Positions 1 through 10,853 of a stretch of 64,000 bases of DNA are shown here, piece after piece (position 1 is the stretch's first letter; every line of letters starts with the position of its first letter). The DNA is taken from contig CM043700.1 of assembly GCA_023935145.1 (NCBI GenBank), positions 66,505,120 to 66,569,119 of the forward strand. Reading direction: 5' to 3'. The stretch is from Bretschneidera sinensis. Taxonomy: Eukaryota > Streptophyta > Magnoliopsida > Brassicales > Akaniaceae. Under the pieces are notes generated by a model. It saw only the letters and a program-made list of their open reading frames with translations. It made no database searches and was not told the DNA's origin. The position numbers and the translations under genes were made by a program.

Positions 1-334
1 AAAACATTTTGGTAAACCGGACCCAATTAACATGCACCTAACCTTTTCCATAAGGGTCCTATTCATCCTCTCAGCAACTCCATTTTGCTGAGAGGTTTTC
101 ATAACCGTTCTATGTCTCAGAATCCCATTTAACTATATAATTTATCAAAATCCTTATTAAAAAATTCTAAGCCATTATCGGTTCTTAACACCTTAACTTC
201 CCTGCTCGTTTGAGTCTCCAACAACTTTTTCCACACCACAAATTTATTCAAAGCATCTGATTTATTTTTAAGCAAATAAACCTAAACCTTTCTAGAATAA
301 TCATCGATTAAAAACAGAAAGTAAACATTACCTC
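1..334 (-). pseudogene. Ty1/copia integrase core fragment (Cop-0)
   Basis: On the minus strand this encodes part of a copia integrase catalytic core, cut off by the window start. The second catalytic Asp (LRTDNG, around 170-186) and the Glu motif NGVAERMNRT (around 60-95) are readable. The sequence is close to integrase of Cop-11 (56157-56490) and Cop-7. It is the only one of the three copies that keeps the catalytic Glu; the others read AKRMNRT. Small indels break the frame near 130. Similarity stops abruptly at about 334, where a different LTR begins, so Ath-1 is probably inserted here or the copy is truncated. The rest of the element is outside the window. Confidence 0.85.
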
Positions 335-1451
335 TGGAAAGTTGGCGCTGCAGCTCTGACTAGGGTTCGAAATATGTCTCGGCGCCGCAGCGCTGGGAAG
401 TTGGCGCTGCAGCGCCGGCCTACGGATTTTGAATGTTATAAATAGAAACCCTAGCTGAATAAGAAAGAGGAGTGCGGCTGTTGAAAAAAAAACATAATTT
501 GGAGGAGACGAGATGCAAAAAGGGAGTTGGAGACACTCCGAGAGGCTACTCGGAAGCTTTTAAATCATTCTTCTCCGGTTTTGTATTATTCTTATCTAGT
601 TATGTTGATGTTTTATAATATGAACATGGTTTGTTTGAATATTATTATGGATTAGATATTTTTTTGTTAAGGATAGATGAATCCTAAACCTATGTCTTGA
701 GTGCTATTTGGATAAGTTGGAATTTACTTTGTTTTTCAAAGAATGTGTTTTATTGTTCTTAATGCTATTTATTATTTTGATTCCTTCTTTAGGCATAGTG
801 ATGCGTCGAATAGGGAAGCTATGCTTTTATGAATGGTTGAATTAATAAATATGATGTTGGATTGTTATCTATGCAAAGGCCAGGGTAAAACATGCCATGA
901 ATGAAATAGGAGTAACCGAATAGGGATTCTAGGAAGTTCATGTGGTCTGTTTAAATCGTAACCGAATAGGGAGATTTAACTGAAAGGAATTCTATTGAAC
1001 TTAATGCTTCTTAATTTGAATTAATCTAGAATAGACCTGGAATATGGATATTTGAAATTAATGATTCTTGAGATTGTGGTTAGACCTGGAATATGGATAA
1101 CCAAATTATTGGGGATTCTACCATCTTGAAAAAACATATTAAACAAAACTCGTCCATTCGGAACTCTTGTCAATAATGATTTAGGTGAAGTCGATTCCTT
1201 AGCACGTTAGTTCATAAGAGTCTTCATTCCGAAGTTTGCAAATCTTCTGTTATTTACTATTGCATTATGTTTTTCCCTTTAGTTAATTGTTAGTACACTT
1301 TTCTCCTACAATTATTCGTTTGCTCAAATAACAGTAAGAGTTGAGTCATAATTTTTGTAGTATTTGTTCAGTCCTCGTTGGGAACGATTTTACTCATCAT
1401 TTTATTACTTGAACGATTAGTGCACTTGCTAGTGTAAATTTCATCGCATCA
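335..1451 (+). repeat. 5' LTR of Athila-like element Ath-1
   Basis: The start is placed where copia similarity ends and a TG dinucleotide begins; the end is the CA just before the tRNA-Asp-type PBS. A TATA box (TATAAATA) lies at 437-444. Only about 100 bp precede the TATA box, so the U3 may be 5' truncated. That short U3 holds three GC-rich motifs of the GGCGCTGCAGC/GGCGCCGCAGC type (343-420). The rest (600-1450) is AT-rich R/U5-like sequence with a recurring CCGAATAGGGA motif. No matching 3' LTR is in the window, so the left boundary is an inference. Confidence 0.6.
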
Positions 1452-1457
1452 AGTTTT

Positions 1458-1475
1458 TGGCTCTGTTGCTGGGGA
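1458..1475 (+). other. Primer binding site of Ath-1 (tRNA-Asp type)
   Basis: TGGCTCTGTTGCTGGGGA begins six bases after the LTR end. It resembles the complement of the plant tRNA-Asp(GUC) 3' end, TGGCGCCGTTGCCGGGGA, with three mismatches. tRNA-Asp priming is typical of Athila-lineage elements. Confidence 0.75.
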
Positions 1476-1671
1476 CTGAAATAAAATATTACATTTATTG
1501 TGATTCTCTTAGTTAATTTGAGAGTTTATTAATTTGGTTTTTAAGTCTATTTTGCAGGGTTTTTGTTTCTAGTGCATGACACATACTAGTGGGAGAAATT
1601 GCAGAACTTAATCCAGAGATTGAGTGCACTTTTACGCTTTGAGAAGAACAGCGCCAGTAGCAGTTAATACA

Positions 1672-2228
1672 ATGGCAGAAGGAAACAATGCAGAGGTGCA
1701 ACGTGCACTGTGGGATTATGCTATGCCAAAGATGGATGGTGTTGAATCTAGCATTCAACGACCACCTATACAAGTGAACAATTTTGAAATTAAGCCTGCC
1801 ATCATTCAGATGATTCAACATTCAGCACAATTTAGGGGCCTATCGCAAGAAGATCCAAATGTTCACTTGACTAATTCCCTTGAAATTTGTGACACATTCA
1901 AGCATAACGGAGTATCGGAGGATGCAATTCGCTTAAGGTTTTTTCTATTTTCATTGAGGGATAAAGCAAAAAGCTGGTTGACTTCTTTGCCAGCTGGATC
2001 CATAACGACATGGGTAGTATTGGCACAAAATTCTTTAGGGAAATACTTCCCTCCTGCAAAAATTGCAAAGTTATGTAATGAAATTACTATGTTCTTGCAG
2101 GTCGATCGGGAGTCACTCTATGAGGCATGGGAACGTTTTAAAGACCTTTTGAGAAGATGTCCTCATCATGAGTTACCCACTTGGATGCAGGTACAAACTT
2201 TTTATAACGGTTTAACTAGTACAAACCG
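1672..2228 (+). pseudogene. Athila-type gag, 3' truncated (Ath-1)
   Basis: An open frame of about 185 codons starts at the ATG at 1672, about 200 nt after the PBS. It encodes the capsid-like retrotransposon gag domain: the region around RLRFFLFSLRDKAKSWL, then a Trp-containing stretch and YEAWERFKDLLRRCPHH. These are hallmarks of plant gypsy Gag, the particle structural protein. The reading breaks at about 2228, in the motif leading to the Gag C-terminus, and joins 3' noncoding sequence of Ath-2 that lies in the opposite orientation. No zinc knuckle, protease or pol of this element follows, so this is a truncated relic. Confidence 0.8.
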
Positions 2229-2240
2229 CAAAAGTATATA

Positions 2241-2999
2241 AGTTCTAGAGCTTGTCGAGACCGCAAAAGTATAAAAGTATATGAGTTGCCCATATTTCGC
2301 CTGAAGTGATTTTTATATAAGTTCTAGGGCTTGTCGAGACCGCAAAAGTATTCATAAAACAATCACACATAAAACTTCTCTAAATGTTTTTAGACTAATC
2401 ATGCAACCTTACCGCAAACCAGAGTCTCAAACCAAATGAAGATTGACACTTAAATTATTCTCAAACCGAAGCAAGATTTAACTTCTTCTAAATGCTATAT
2501 GCTATCTCCATTAAACTCATATCATTGACATGTGAATTACTTCCAAGGCTAACACAAAGCATACTAAGGATAAACAAATGTATTTAAACAAAACAAATGG
2601 ACAAAAGGAAAGTGACACAAAGCAATTCAATGGTATGCAATAAGAAATGTGTTTCCTCCACCCCCAACTTAAGATAGGCATTGTCCTCAATGTAAAAACA
2701 AAAGTTAGGAAACTCTCTTTTTAACCAAAGGTGCGTGGAGCCGAATATTGTGCACGACCAATTGACCTGATCCGCATATTTGTCATTGAAAAAGAAATAC
2801 GAAGGTAATACTGGAAAACAACAAAATACTAATAATAAACCAGAAAAAAAATATGAAAAACAATAAAAATTAAAGAATATGTTGTGGGGTGCCTCCCATG
2901 AGCGCTAAGTTTTACGTCTTCAGCCAGACGCTGCACTACTCTCACTGTTGGCCTCATTGTGGTGCTAAAGATGAGGCTCCATACTCAGTGGCCTCAGTG
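2241..2999 (-). other. 3' noncoding region of Ath-2
   Basis: No credible gene. It matches, inverted, the post-pol spacer of Ath-8 (about 33200-33760). It includes the CACCCCCAACTT tract (2659-2671) and the conserved post-pol block containing GTCTGGCTGAAGACGT (2885-2935). The motif GCTTGTCGAGACCGC occurs twice (2250-2265 and 2328-2343), so this end was locally duplicated at the junction with Ath-1. Confidence 0.7.
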
Positions 3000-4108
3000 C
3001 TAGTCTTTTGGCAAGGAATACTTAAAGTCTACCACATGTGGCTCAAGTGTTCTTGGTGTTGCCCATTTACTATCAGCAATAGGATATGTGATTCCCGCAT
3101 CTCTGTGACTTATTTCAGGAAACTCCTCAAAGCATGGTTGCCATGATTTCTTAATAAATCCCAGTGACTTATCAAAAACATCAACAACATTAACGGCATG
3201 GGGATAAATTGAAGAATCATTGAACTCAAAATTATTAGGAATGAATTCTAAAGAGTTAGAATTATCTTTAATGTACTCATCCTCTTCATCTGGCTGGCTT
3301 GAAACTCGAAAAATATTTACCTCTAGAGTCATATTTCCAAATGATAATGTCATTAGGCCATTCCTATAATTAATGAGGGCATTGGCGGTGGCAAGGAATG
3401 GTCTTCCAAGTATCAAAGGAATTTTTGACTCCGTATTCACAGTAGAAACAGTATCTAAAACCAAAAAGTCAAAAGGATAGTAGAATTTTTCAATTTGCAA
3501 TAAAACATCTTCCACAATACCTCTTGGTTTTCTTACCGATCGATCCGCTAGTTGAAGTGCACAAAGGTCGGTTTGATCTCACCTAAACCGAGTTGCAAGT
3601 AAATGGAGTATGGCATGAGGTTCACACTAGCTCCCAAATCTAGCAATGCTTGGCCACACGATTTGTTTTTAATTTGACAAGCCACCATTGGACAACCCAG
3701 ATCTTTATATTTGGGCGGTGTCTTGCTGTCAATTACTGCACTTGCTTGCTCCGTTAAGAATGCTATCTTCTTCACATTGTGCTTCCTCTTGAGTGTGCAT
3801 AGATCCTTAATGACTTTAGCATAGTTGGGAACCTGTTTTATGACATGAAGAAGAGGGAGGTTAATTTTAACATGCTGAAGTTGTTCAAGAATCTCACCTT
3901 TTAATGCTGAATTTCTCTCCTTAGGTTGAAGGAGAGCTTGAGGGAAAGGCACCGGTGGAGAGTAATCATTATGGGCCTCTTGTTCTTTGGGGGCTTCATC
4001 CTTGTTGCTCACGGTATTAGGAATCAAGTGTGATGGTAGAGTGGGTCCATCAATTTTCTTACCGCTGTGGGTGATTATGGCATTAACCTCTCTAACATTT
4101 TGTGCCAT
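3000..4108 (-). pseudogene. Athila gag end, protease and scrambled RT scrap (Ath-2)
   Basis: The minus strand encodes the Gag C-terminus and aspartic protease: ALLDLGASVNLMPYS (about 3600-3650) carries the active-site region in the Leu-Gly form usual for Athila, and ILGRPFLATANALI (about 3370-3420) the flap side. A frame break at about 3530-3548 separates the two halves. After FEEFPEIS comes a short block reading DAGITYPIADSKW, which belongs to the RT N-terminus, and only then a segment resembling the protease-RT spacer. The order is therefore scrambled relative to Ath-8. The rest of pol is absent. Not functional. Confidence 0.8.
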
Positions 4109-4129
4109 ATGTTGTCCCCTTGGATTAGG

Positions 4130-5548
4130 TTATGGCTGTGAAGGAAAACGACCTTGCTCTTGAACCATCAAGAAACTAGTTAACTTGGTGAGTTGACTCT
4201 TTATCACCTTTTGTTCCTCTTTGATCGCTTGTTGCTCCTCTAACAACCGTTGATTTATCTTGCCTTGCTCTTCCACACTCTTGGCATGTACCTGCATAAA
4301 CGACTTAAACATATCTTCCAAAGGTAAAGATTGTTAAGGTGCATTAGATGAGGTTGCTTCTAGTTGCCATTGGGTACTAGAGTGGGGATGATGTTGTATA
4401 TCGGATCTCCAATGGGTGCTAGATTGGGCAGGAGGTTGCATATCAGATCTCCAACTAAAATTATGGTGATTCTTCTAACTGGTTTTCTAAAGGGTATACC
4501 TAAAGCATTACACTCTCCCTTCATCTCAAAATAAGCTGAAAAATCCCTAGGTAAATGATCTACCCCATTACACATGAAACAAGGCTCGTGCGACTCTACC
4601 CTAGCAATCATTTCAGGGGGCTCTAGCATCCTTGGTTTTTAAGGCTTCAATTTCCATAATTAGGGCCTCTAAATAGGCTTTAAGGTTATCCTCTTCCTTA
4701 AGTTGGTAAATCCCAGCAGGTTGATTTCTCTTAGTGCTTTCCATGGCATTTGATCCTATTCAAGTGTGGGCTTTTTCCTATAGGTCATCTAGGAAATCTA
4801 TGGCTTGGTCGGGATCTTTTTGAAGAAAATCCCCATTGCACATCATTTCTATGAACTACCTTTCCCTACTTAGGAGTCCATCCTAGAAATAGCTAATTAT
4901 CTGTCAACTCTCATACTCATGGTGTGGACAAGAATTCAAAAGGTCATTGAAACGTTCCCAAACTTAATATAAGGTTTCACTCTCCTTTTGTGCAAAGTTT
5001 GAGATTTGTCTCTTGAGGTTGTTGGTTTTATGGGCTAGGAAGTTCTTTTGAAAGAAAACTCGGGATATCTCATCCCAACTACCTATAGACCTAGGCCTTA
5101 ACGAGTACAGCCAAACCTTGGCTTTATCCTTAAGTGAAAAGGGGAAAAACCTAAGTTTGACGGTATCTACCATATCAGCCCTATCTTGAAAGGTAGCTAC
5201 TACTTCCTCAAATTCCCTAATATGGATATAAGGGTTTTCATTCTCAAACCCATGGAAGGTTGGTAGCAATTGGATCATGCCTGGCTTAAACTCAGGTTGT
5301 TGAACATTAGGGGGGAACATGATACAAGATGGTGTGATCGTTCGGCTAGGGTACAAGTAGTCCTTAAGTGTCCTAGCAACATTCTCATTGTGATTCTCGG
5401 CCATGTTAACAAAATCCTCTAAATTCTCGCTTGGGTGTGCACTATGGTTTGATCTAGGCGAGGTTTCACTAACGGATGTGGAAGGAGAGGGTAACTCTAT
5501 TTCAGGTCTTTTCATGAATCTACCTCGCGAATCTCTCATTCTAAGCAC
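4130..5548 (-). pseudogene. Athila gag (Ath-2)
   Basis: Gag starts at 5548 on the minus strand (MLRMRDSRGRF) about 130 nt after the PBS. It runs through the conserved core (RTLKDYLYPSR, TFHGFENENPYIHIREFEE, RFFPFSLKDKAKVWL), then breaks at 4964 and continues in fragments: a zinc knuckle at about 4550-4590 reading CFMCNGVDHLPRDF, in which the last Cys is Phe, and a Gln/Glu-rich coiled-coil-like piece at 4130-4321. Multiple stops and frameshifts. Homologue of the Ath-8 gag at 27732-29500. Confidence 0.85.
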
Positions 5549-5676
5549 ACACCAAAGGAATTAGAGGGAAACAAATAAAACAGAAAAATGAAAATTAGAA
5601 AATCAAAACAAAGAGCAAAGAATGATATTACCGTCTTGTCTCAAAGTTGACAATCTTCCTTGTACTTAAGCGCATC

Positions 5677-5694
5677 TCCCTGGCAACAGCACCA
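5677..5694 (-). other. Primer binding site of Ath-2 (tRNA-Asp type)
   Basis: On the minus strand this reads TGGTGCTGTTGCCAGGGA, three mismatches from the complement of the tRNA-Asp 3' end. It lies five bases inside the LTR, as in the other Athila copies. Confidence 0.8.
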
Positions 5695-5699
5695 AAATT

Positions 5700-7080
5700 T
5701 GATTACACTCAAACTAATACACGGTTATTGTGTATAGTTGAGGTGTCGATCCCATGAGGAAAAGTGTAAACTTTAATACGAAACGATAAAATCCAAATGA
5801 GAAAATATGAGTTTTGATAATAAAGTAATGTGAGAAAATTGTGTAAATATAATGAATAATATAAATGAGAAACAGAAAGGTTTTGGGAATCTTCCCTAGG
5901 TTCGTTGCCTTATTCCACTCTCGACTCAGTTGTTTTTATCATGATTGCTAGTTTCACATCCCAAACAAGGAATCAGTGTATATTCAATCAAAGCACATGT
6001 AAACCCTAATGTAATTGCTATGAAGCACTCTTTAATTTCGATTCAAGCACACATAACCTATCCTATAGATTTATCGAGAAATGACAATATATCTTAATGA
6101 AAATATTGTAGTAATGGACAAACCTAAAAGATAAGTTTACCCGACTCAATCACATCCAAACAACTTGACATAAGAAGAGCTTGACTAGACTTATATGGAG
6201 AAGAAGCATGCAATCGCCGGATTAAGAAAATCTAAGATAAGAAGAATATAAAGCGCAGCTGTCACATGAACCTAAATTCTTCTTGTTCAATCAAAGAATA
6301 ACTCATAAACAATTTTTAACAATAAATCCTTACAACTGAATCAAGAATGAAAATAAGAACAACTACACCTAGGGATTCATCCCTTTGCCTTGCTTGAAGA
6401 TTAGTTGGCCATGGGGCTCATGCTTGAAAACCATAATGGCAAGCTCTCTCTCCCATTTCCAACCTTAATGGATGTCCCTTTATCAAACCTTAAGTGATCT
6501 ATTTATAATACAAAAGGTTCTAGGGTATTTTTGGGTTTAAACTATCATTAAAACCCTAATTAGGAAACAGGGGTTTGTGTGTGCACCGCGGCTCACAGTT
6601 ATCCAGGCCGCGGCTCAGCCTTACCCTAACTTTCTTAAACTGTCTGGAGGCCACGACCTAGATTGATCTAAGCCATGACTCAGCCTTTCAGGCAGCGGCT
6701 CAGATTGATCCAAGCCGCGGCGCACACTGATGCCTTCCTTGCTCTTTTGAGCTTGTTTCTGGAGGCCGAGGCTTAGACTTTACATGTCACAGTGCACACT
6801 AATGGTCTTCTTGGTTTCTCTTCATTTTATCCTTCCATAATCATGCCTTCACTCCGGTTTGCATTGAATCATCACACTTTAAGCTATGATAGCTTTCCAT
6901 TTGAACTCAAAGTATCTGAAAATGCACCAAAATAAGTCAATGATCCAAGAATGATACTTTAGAATTGTTAAGGTATAAATGTGTAATTCAACCTTAGATC
7001 AACCCTTAAATGCTAACAAATAGCACTTATTAAGATGCACTTTAAATAGTACTTATTAAGATGCACTTTACGACTCTCAT
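5700..7080 (-). repeat. 5' LTR of Ath-2
   Basis: It begins TGATTAC (reverse complement of the GTAATCA end seen in Ath-8) and ends near CTCTCAT, lacking the last few bases of the usual start TGATGAGAG. A TATA box (TATAAATAG) lies at 6499-6507 on the minus strand. Upstream of it (6583-6790) is an array of GCCGCGGC-type motifs. The terminal part carries a direct duplication of about 27 bp (7019-7072, TTATTAAGATGCACTTTA twice). The rest is similar to the R/U5 of Ath-8 but the U3 array differs. Confidence 0.8.
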
Positions 7081-7581
7081 AAGGTCTTCTGATGGGAGTA
7101 TAATTTGTTTATGAACCGATTGTAGACTACTTCCCATGTAGTCAAAGAACCGGGTGGAAGAGTCATCAATCACACTTTTGCTCTATCTTTTAATATGTAG
7201 GGGAAGCATCTCATCTTGAGTTAATCCTCATTCAGCCCCTGTAGAGGAAAAGTCTGTACTGTTGCATAAAAATCCTTTATGAAGGTTAATGGGCCTTCAT
7301 TTGGAATTCTGTAGAATGAAGGAAGCATGCTAAAGTGGATATTTTTTATCTCATAATTCCATGAAACTTCCCCCAATCGGATAAGATATGGAAATGCTGA
7401 TGATCGGCCTTGCATACTCCTTCATCATAATTTGTCTTTCAGCTCTTTCCATTCTTTCAGGCTCCTATTTTTCTATTCCCTCAACCTTTTCTTCTTCTGT
7501 AGGTTATAACGTCTCCCTTAGCCTATGGATGTTGTCTATTGCTGGCACTAGATTTCTCCTATAGGATCTTTTACTATGCAT
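7081..7581 (-). pseudogene. gypsy gag N-terminal part (Gyp-3)
   Basis: The minus strand begins with an ATG at 7581 (HSKRSYRRN). It continues to a typical gag core: MLPSFYRIPNEGPL, FIKDFYATVQTFPLQGLNED, and further motifs to 7081, where Ath-2 begins. Stops and frame changes interrupt it. It differs from the Athila gags in this window; the DFYATVQTFP motif suggests another Ty3/gypsy family. Its upstream part continues at 7582-7920 and, beyond the Cop-4 nest, at 44162 onward. Confidence 0.7.
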
Positions 7582-7920
7582 GTACTTGAAGAAAACAAAA
7601 TAAAAATTAAGCTACTAGGAATCAAGAGAGCGAAAATCAAGAAACAAATTAATGCCAATTTATATCAAGAAAATCAAGAAGCAAATAAAAAAATTTGACG
7701 AAATAAAAGAAACAAAAATTACACCTAAAAGAAAGAATTTCATCCCGAATTACGAGATGAATCCTCAAAGTCTTGAAGCGATTGATCATCGTCTTCAATC
7801 TCTTGATAAGTCGTCTTGCTGAAAGAAACCGTCTCCTCCTTCAATCTCTCAAAACTCCTCTTGATAATATCTCTCCAAGATCTGCCGTTGTCCCCCTCTT
7901 CTCTGAGTCTAAAATTCCTA
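7582..7920 (-). other. 5' leader of Gyp-3
   Basis: No gene seen. This is the untranslated sequence upstream of the Gyp-3 gag start, interrupted at 7921-7925 (TATAT) by the copia nest. The other side is read at 44162-45700. No clear PBS could be placed. Confidence 0.45.
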
Positions 7921-7925
7921 TATAT

Positions 7926-8905
7926 TATTGGAAATCACCTTGACAAGATGCTCAGGTGGTGATCTTCCAAACTCCCAAGTCTAGAATGGCTTGTAAAGAA
8001 AAGATACAACAACCAAAGCAAGAAAGAAGACAAGCAATTGTTATCGAGGTTCTGCAATAGCTTACGTCCCCGTGAGTTCCTCCGAACTTTCTGCACTAAA
8101 TTAATGGTTCTTATAATCACAATAACCCTGCTTCAAGAGTCCACAAGTTCTTGAAGAAACAAAGAAGAGAACAAGAAAGTGATAGGGTCTTCAGGTACCT
8201 TGGAACTTTCCCCCTTGGAAATTCCACTTACAAGTCCTTTGAATCCCCTTTCTATACTAATCTCTCTCTCTATAACCAGCCTCTCCAATGAGTCCCTCTT
8301 GTATGTTTGTGTCTTTGCACTCTCATATAATTCTCTTATTCACATGTTTTGTCACAATTGTTTATATCACATTGTTGTTGAGAATGAAGCTAGGTGACCC
8401 TTTATATAGTGCACCAACTTCTTGACCAATCTTGAGTGTCGTTCTCCACCCTTAGATCTATCTTGATGACCAATAAAACATGGCCCTCCATCAATCCTAA
8501 GTGATGCTATAAGTTTTAACCTTGCACCCATGCATTTAACAAGAGGCTGAATCAAGTGGAATATGTGTGCCTCAGTGTGCCTAGCGCCTAGGCATTGAAC
8601 AGGGCATGTTGCGGCGCTAGGCAAAACACCCTTTTCACCACTTTCTAGGTGCTGTGGCCTTAGTGAGGGAGAGGTGTGGCGCTGGCCTTCCTCCAGCACC
8701 TCCCTTGCTGGGTGCCACTGCTTGGGAGGAGGAGGGCTGCAGTGCACATTGAAGCTAGACCCCTTACAGCTGTGCGCACTTCTTTGTCTTGCTGAATAGA
8801 GGTGTGCACACACACCCAAAGTGATGCGCATACTTGTGTGCACTCCTTTAACATGCTGAAATTCATTCTTCCATCTCTTGTTTAAACCTTAGACAAATAT
8901 CAACA
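7926..8905 (-). repeat. 3' LTR of Cop-4 (copia)
   Basis: Reads TATTGGAAATCACC to GACAAATATCAACA; the reverse complement starts TGTTGATATTTG. The terminal CA has mutated to TA. A TATA box (TATATAAA) is at 8401-8408 on the minus strand. A GC-rich module with GCGGCGCTAGG-like motifs lies upstream (8585-8760). It is most similar to the LTR at 42252-43180 in its R/U5 part. Short open frames here (for example 8367-8843) are chance readings. Confidence 0.85.
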
Positions 8906-9579
8906 ATCTATACCTTTTTCTAAGCATTTAAACCCGAACCATTTTGCAGAGAACTTCAGGATCCAAACTCATCTTGAGTCATCATTCAACCGACTCCATT
9001 CCTAAGAAGTTCAAGGCAATGATTGAACCTTCTTAGAGGTAGAACCTTGGTACCTAAATCTGTAGGACTTTATTTCATGGCCTTCTTGTCATCATGAATG
9101 CATCCTTTCATACCATTTTTCGGAATGTAATGATAGCAAACATCCATATACTTTGTCTTGTCATGGAACACCGAATTCCTCCATAAGTGCCATGCACTTT
9201 GGATATCCGAAAACACCACCACTTGCTCTTTTAGGACCATCCACTCGTCCAACAACCCTTTGCACCACATAGCCTCCTTTATGGCTTCCGAAGCCACTAT
9301 TTATTCTGCCTCCGTTGTTGAGAGTGCTACCACTGGTTGCCACCAAGCCTTCCAATACCTCAGCAACCACTTCATCCCAAGCCAAAGCTCTTTTCCAAGA
9401 TTACTCACACATCTGCTGAGAACACCTATTGCCTGAGAAATGTCAAGTTTAGTGCTTACCATCATGGATATGATTGGTCAAACCACACTAGAGTAAGGGA
9501 CCTTCACCATTTCCTTCTTCTCCTAATCAATTCCAGGACATTGTTTGCTGGAGAACTTGAAATGACCAGCAAGGGGAAC
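8906..9579 (-). pseudogene. Copia RNase H C-terminal part (Cop-4)
   Basis: The minus strand encodes the end of a copia polyprotein. The clearest part (9070-9297) reads EAIKEAMWCKGLL, then VVVFSDIQSAWHL and FHDKTKYMDV, matching the Cop-7 RNase H (39870-40080). Stops and frameshifts lie upstream towards 9579, where Ath-5 interrupts the gene within GGAAC. Coding resumes at 24618. The polypurine tract of this element (reverse of ATCTATACCTTTTT) follows the LTR at 8906. Confidence 0.85.
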
Positions 9580-10853
9580 TGTTGTGAGTTTTAAATTACT
9601 CGCAAGCGCACGAGTCATCTGCAATATAGTGTGTGCAAGTGCGAGGTCAAATCCATAAGGAATTGTGTTGTGAAAATATAATTTTATCTAAACTAATCTT
9701 ATTTTAACCTAGTTCCGAGTTTTTGAATTGTATGTTGCAAAATAAATAAAAACTAAACTAAATTGATTTTAAAAACTAATAAAAAGACACTAAGGTTTCC
9801 GAATCCACCCCACCAAATTTAAGCATATATGTCCTAAAATATAGCCTGTCAAAACATTCCATGAAACCAACTATAAGACAAAAAACAAAGAATATCCCAA
9901 TTAAACCAAAAGCATCCAATGTATCCGCTCTTAATAAATCACAAAGGAAATCTAATTTAATCGAAAACAATTCGATGTATCCATCAGATAAAACACAAGG
10001 AATATCCAACAGAACAATTTAAACTCAATCAATCACAAGATTAACTCAAATAATTGACAGAACATTTATACTAAAAAATGTCAGATTTGTACAAGCAAAT
10101 CTGAACTACTATACCAAACAACGGCAAGGCTTCATCTTCAACCTTAGCTGAAGATTCTAGCCACTCATAATTATGAAACTACAATTCATAATAAAAGTGC
10201 TAAACATTAAACTAAAACAACTAAATAAAAAGAAATAAATAACTTTACATGGGAGAAATTCCACTCGCTGATGGGCGGCGCTTCCCCTCGTGGTAGCAAA
10301 GCCTTCGGGATCCACTAGAATGCTAGCAGACGTCCACTGGTTAACACCAAAGTGGCCCAGGAATTGTACACTGAATGATGGAGTTAGATGGTGTTTATAT
10401 AGGAGAGTCTCAGAGCACTATAGGTTTCAGATTCGATGTGGGATACTGGCCCGAGTGCGTTCGATCGCAGAATGGTGCGATCGATCGCGTGTGCGCTCGA
10501 TCGCATGTCTCATGCACACAATCGCATATGCGCTCGATCGCATGTCTGTTATGATCTATCGCAGACGCACTGAACTGCAAATATTTCGATGTGGGATGTT
10601 GACCTTGCGCCGGTTCGTAGGCAAGTGCGCTCGAGTGCAGGTGCACTCGATCGCATATCTCGTGTGATCGATCGAACTATGCAACCTCTTTGCTCTTGAA
10701 GCTTGATATCTCCAGAAATGCTTCATTTTCTCCACAAACGTATAAAAATACACAAAACACAAGAAAGACATAAAATAAAGTGAAATAATACAAATTAAGA
10801 ACCTAACAAATATAAATTAAAGGGCTTAAATATGCAATATTTAAGACTCATCA
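9580..10853 (-). repeat. 3' LTR of Ath-5
   Basis: Starts TGTTGTGAG and ends GACTCATCA. It pairs with 23359-24617 and belongs to the same LTR family as Ath-6 and Ath-12. On the minus strand it holds, in order: start TGATGAGTCTT, an array of CpG palindromes (10440-10680), a USE-like element, TATATAAA, and an AT-rich R/U5. Open frames across the array (10290-10771) are artefacts of the repeats. Confidence 0.95.
10394..10444 (-). promoter_or_regulatory. USE-like plus TATA promoter of the Ath-5 3' LTR
   Basis: On the minus strand ATCCCACATCG (10444-10434) matches the plant U-snRNA upstream sequence element RTCCCACATCG. After 32 nt comes TATATAAA (10401-10394). A second perfect copy lies farther upstream (10587-10597). 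Function as a promoter is inferred. Confidence 0.65.

Larger units (their letters stand above)
2241..7080 (-). mobile_element. Ath-2, internally deleted Athila-type relic
   Basis: Minus-strand order is 5' LTR (7080-5700), PBS (5694-5677), gag (5548-4130), protease region (4108-about 3047), then directly 3' noncoding sequence (2999-2241). Most of reverse transcriptase and all of RNase H and integrase are missing, and there is no 3' LTR. It is homologous throughout to Ath-8 (26283-36040). The LTR edge at 7080 abuts gag of Gyp-3, so Ath-2 probably inserted there and later lost its 3' end. Without a second LTR no target duplication can be checked. Confidence 0.8.

Noticed and set aside
8367..8866. 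158- and 68-codon minus frames with Cys and His.
   Set aside because: They lie wholly inside the copia 3' LTR and are not collinear with any polyprotein.
10410..10771. Several open frames on both strands across the LTR palindrome array (also 16488-16889, 20666-21250, 24154-24535, 26436-26732, 34924-35166, 63443-63824).
   Set aside because: They recur in every LTR of the family, lie over self-complementary repeats that read open in several frames, and cover the promoter; no domain is recognisable.
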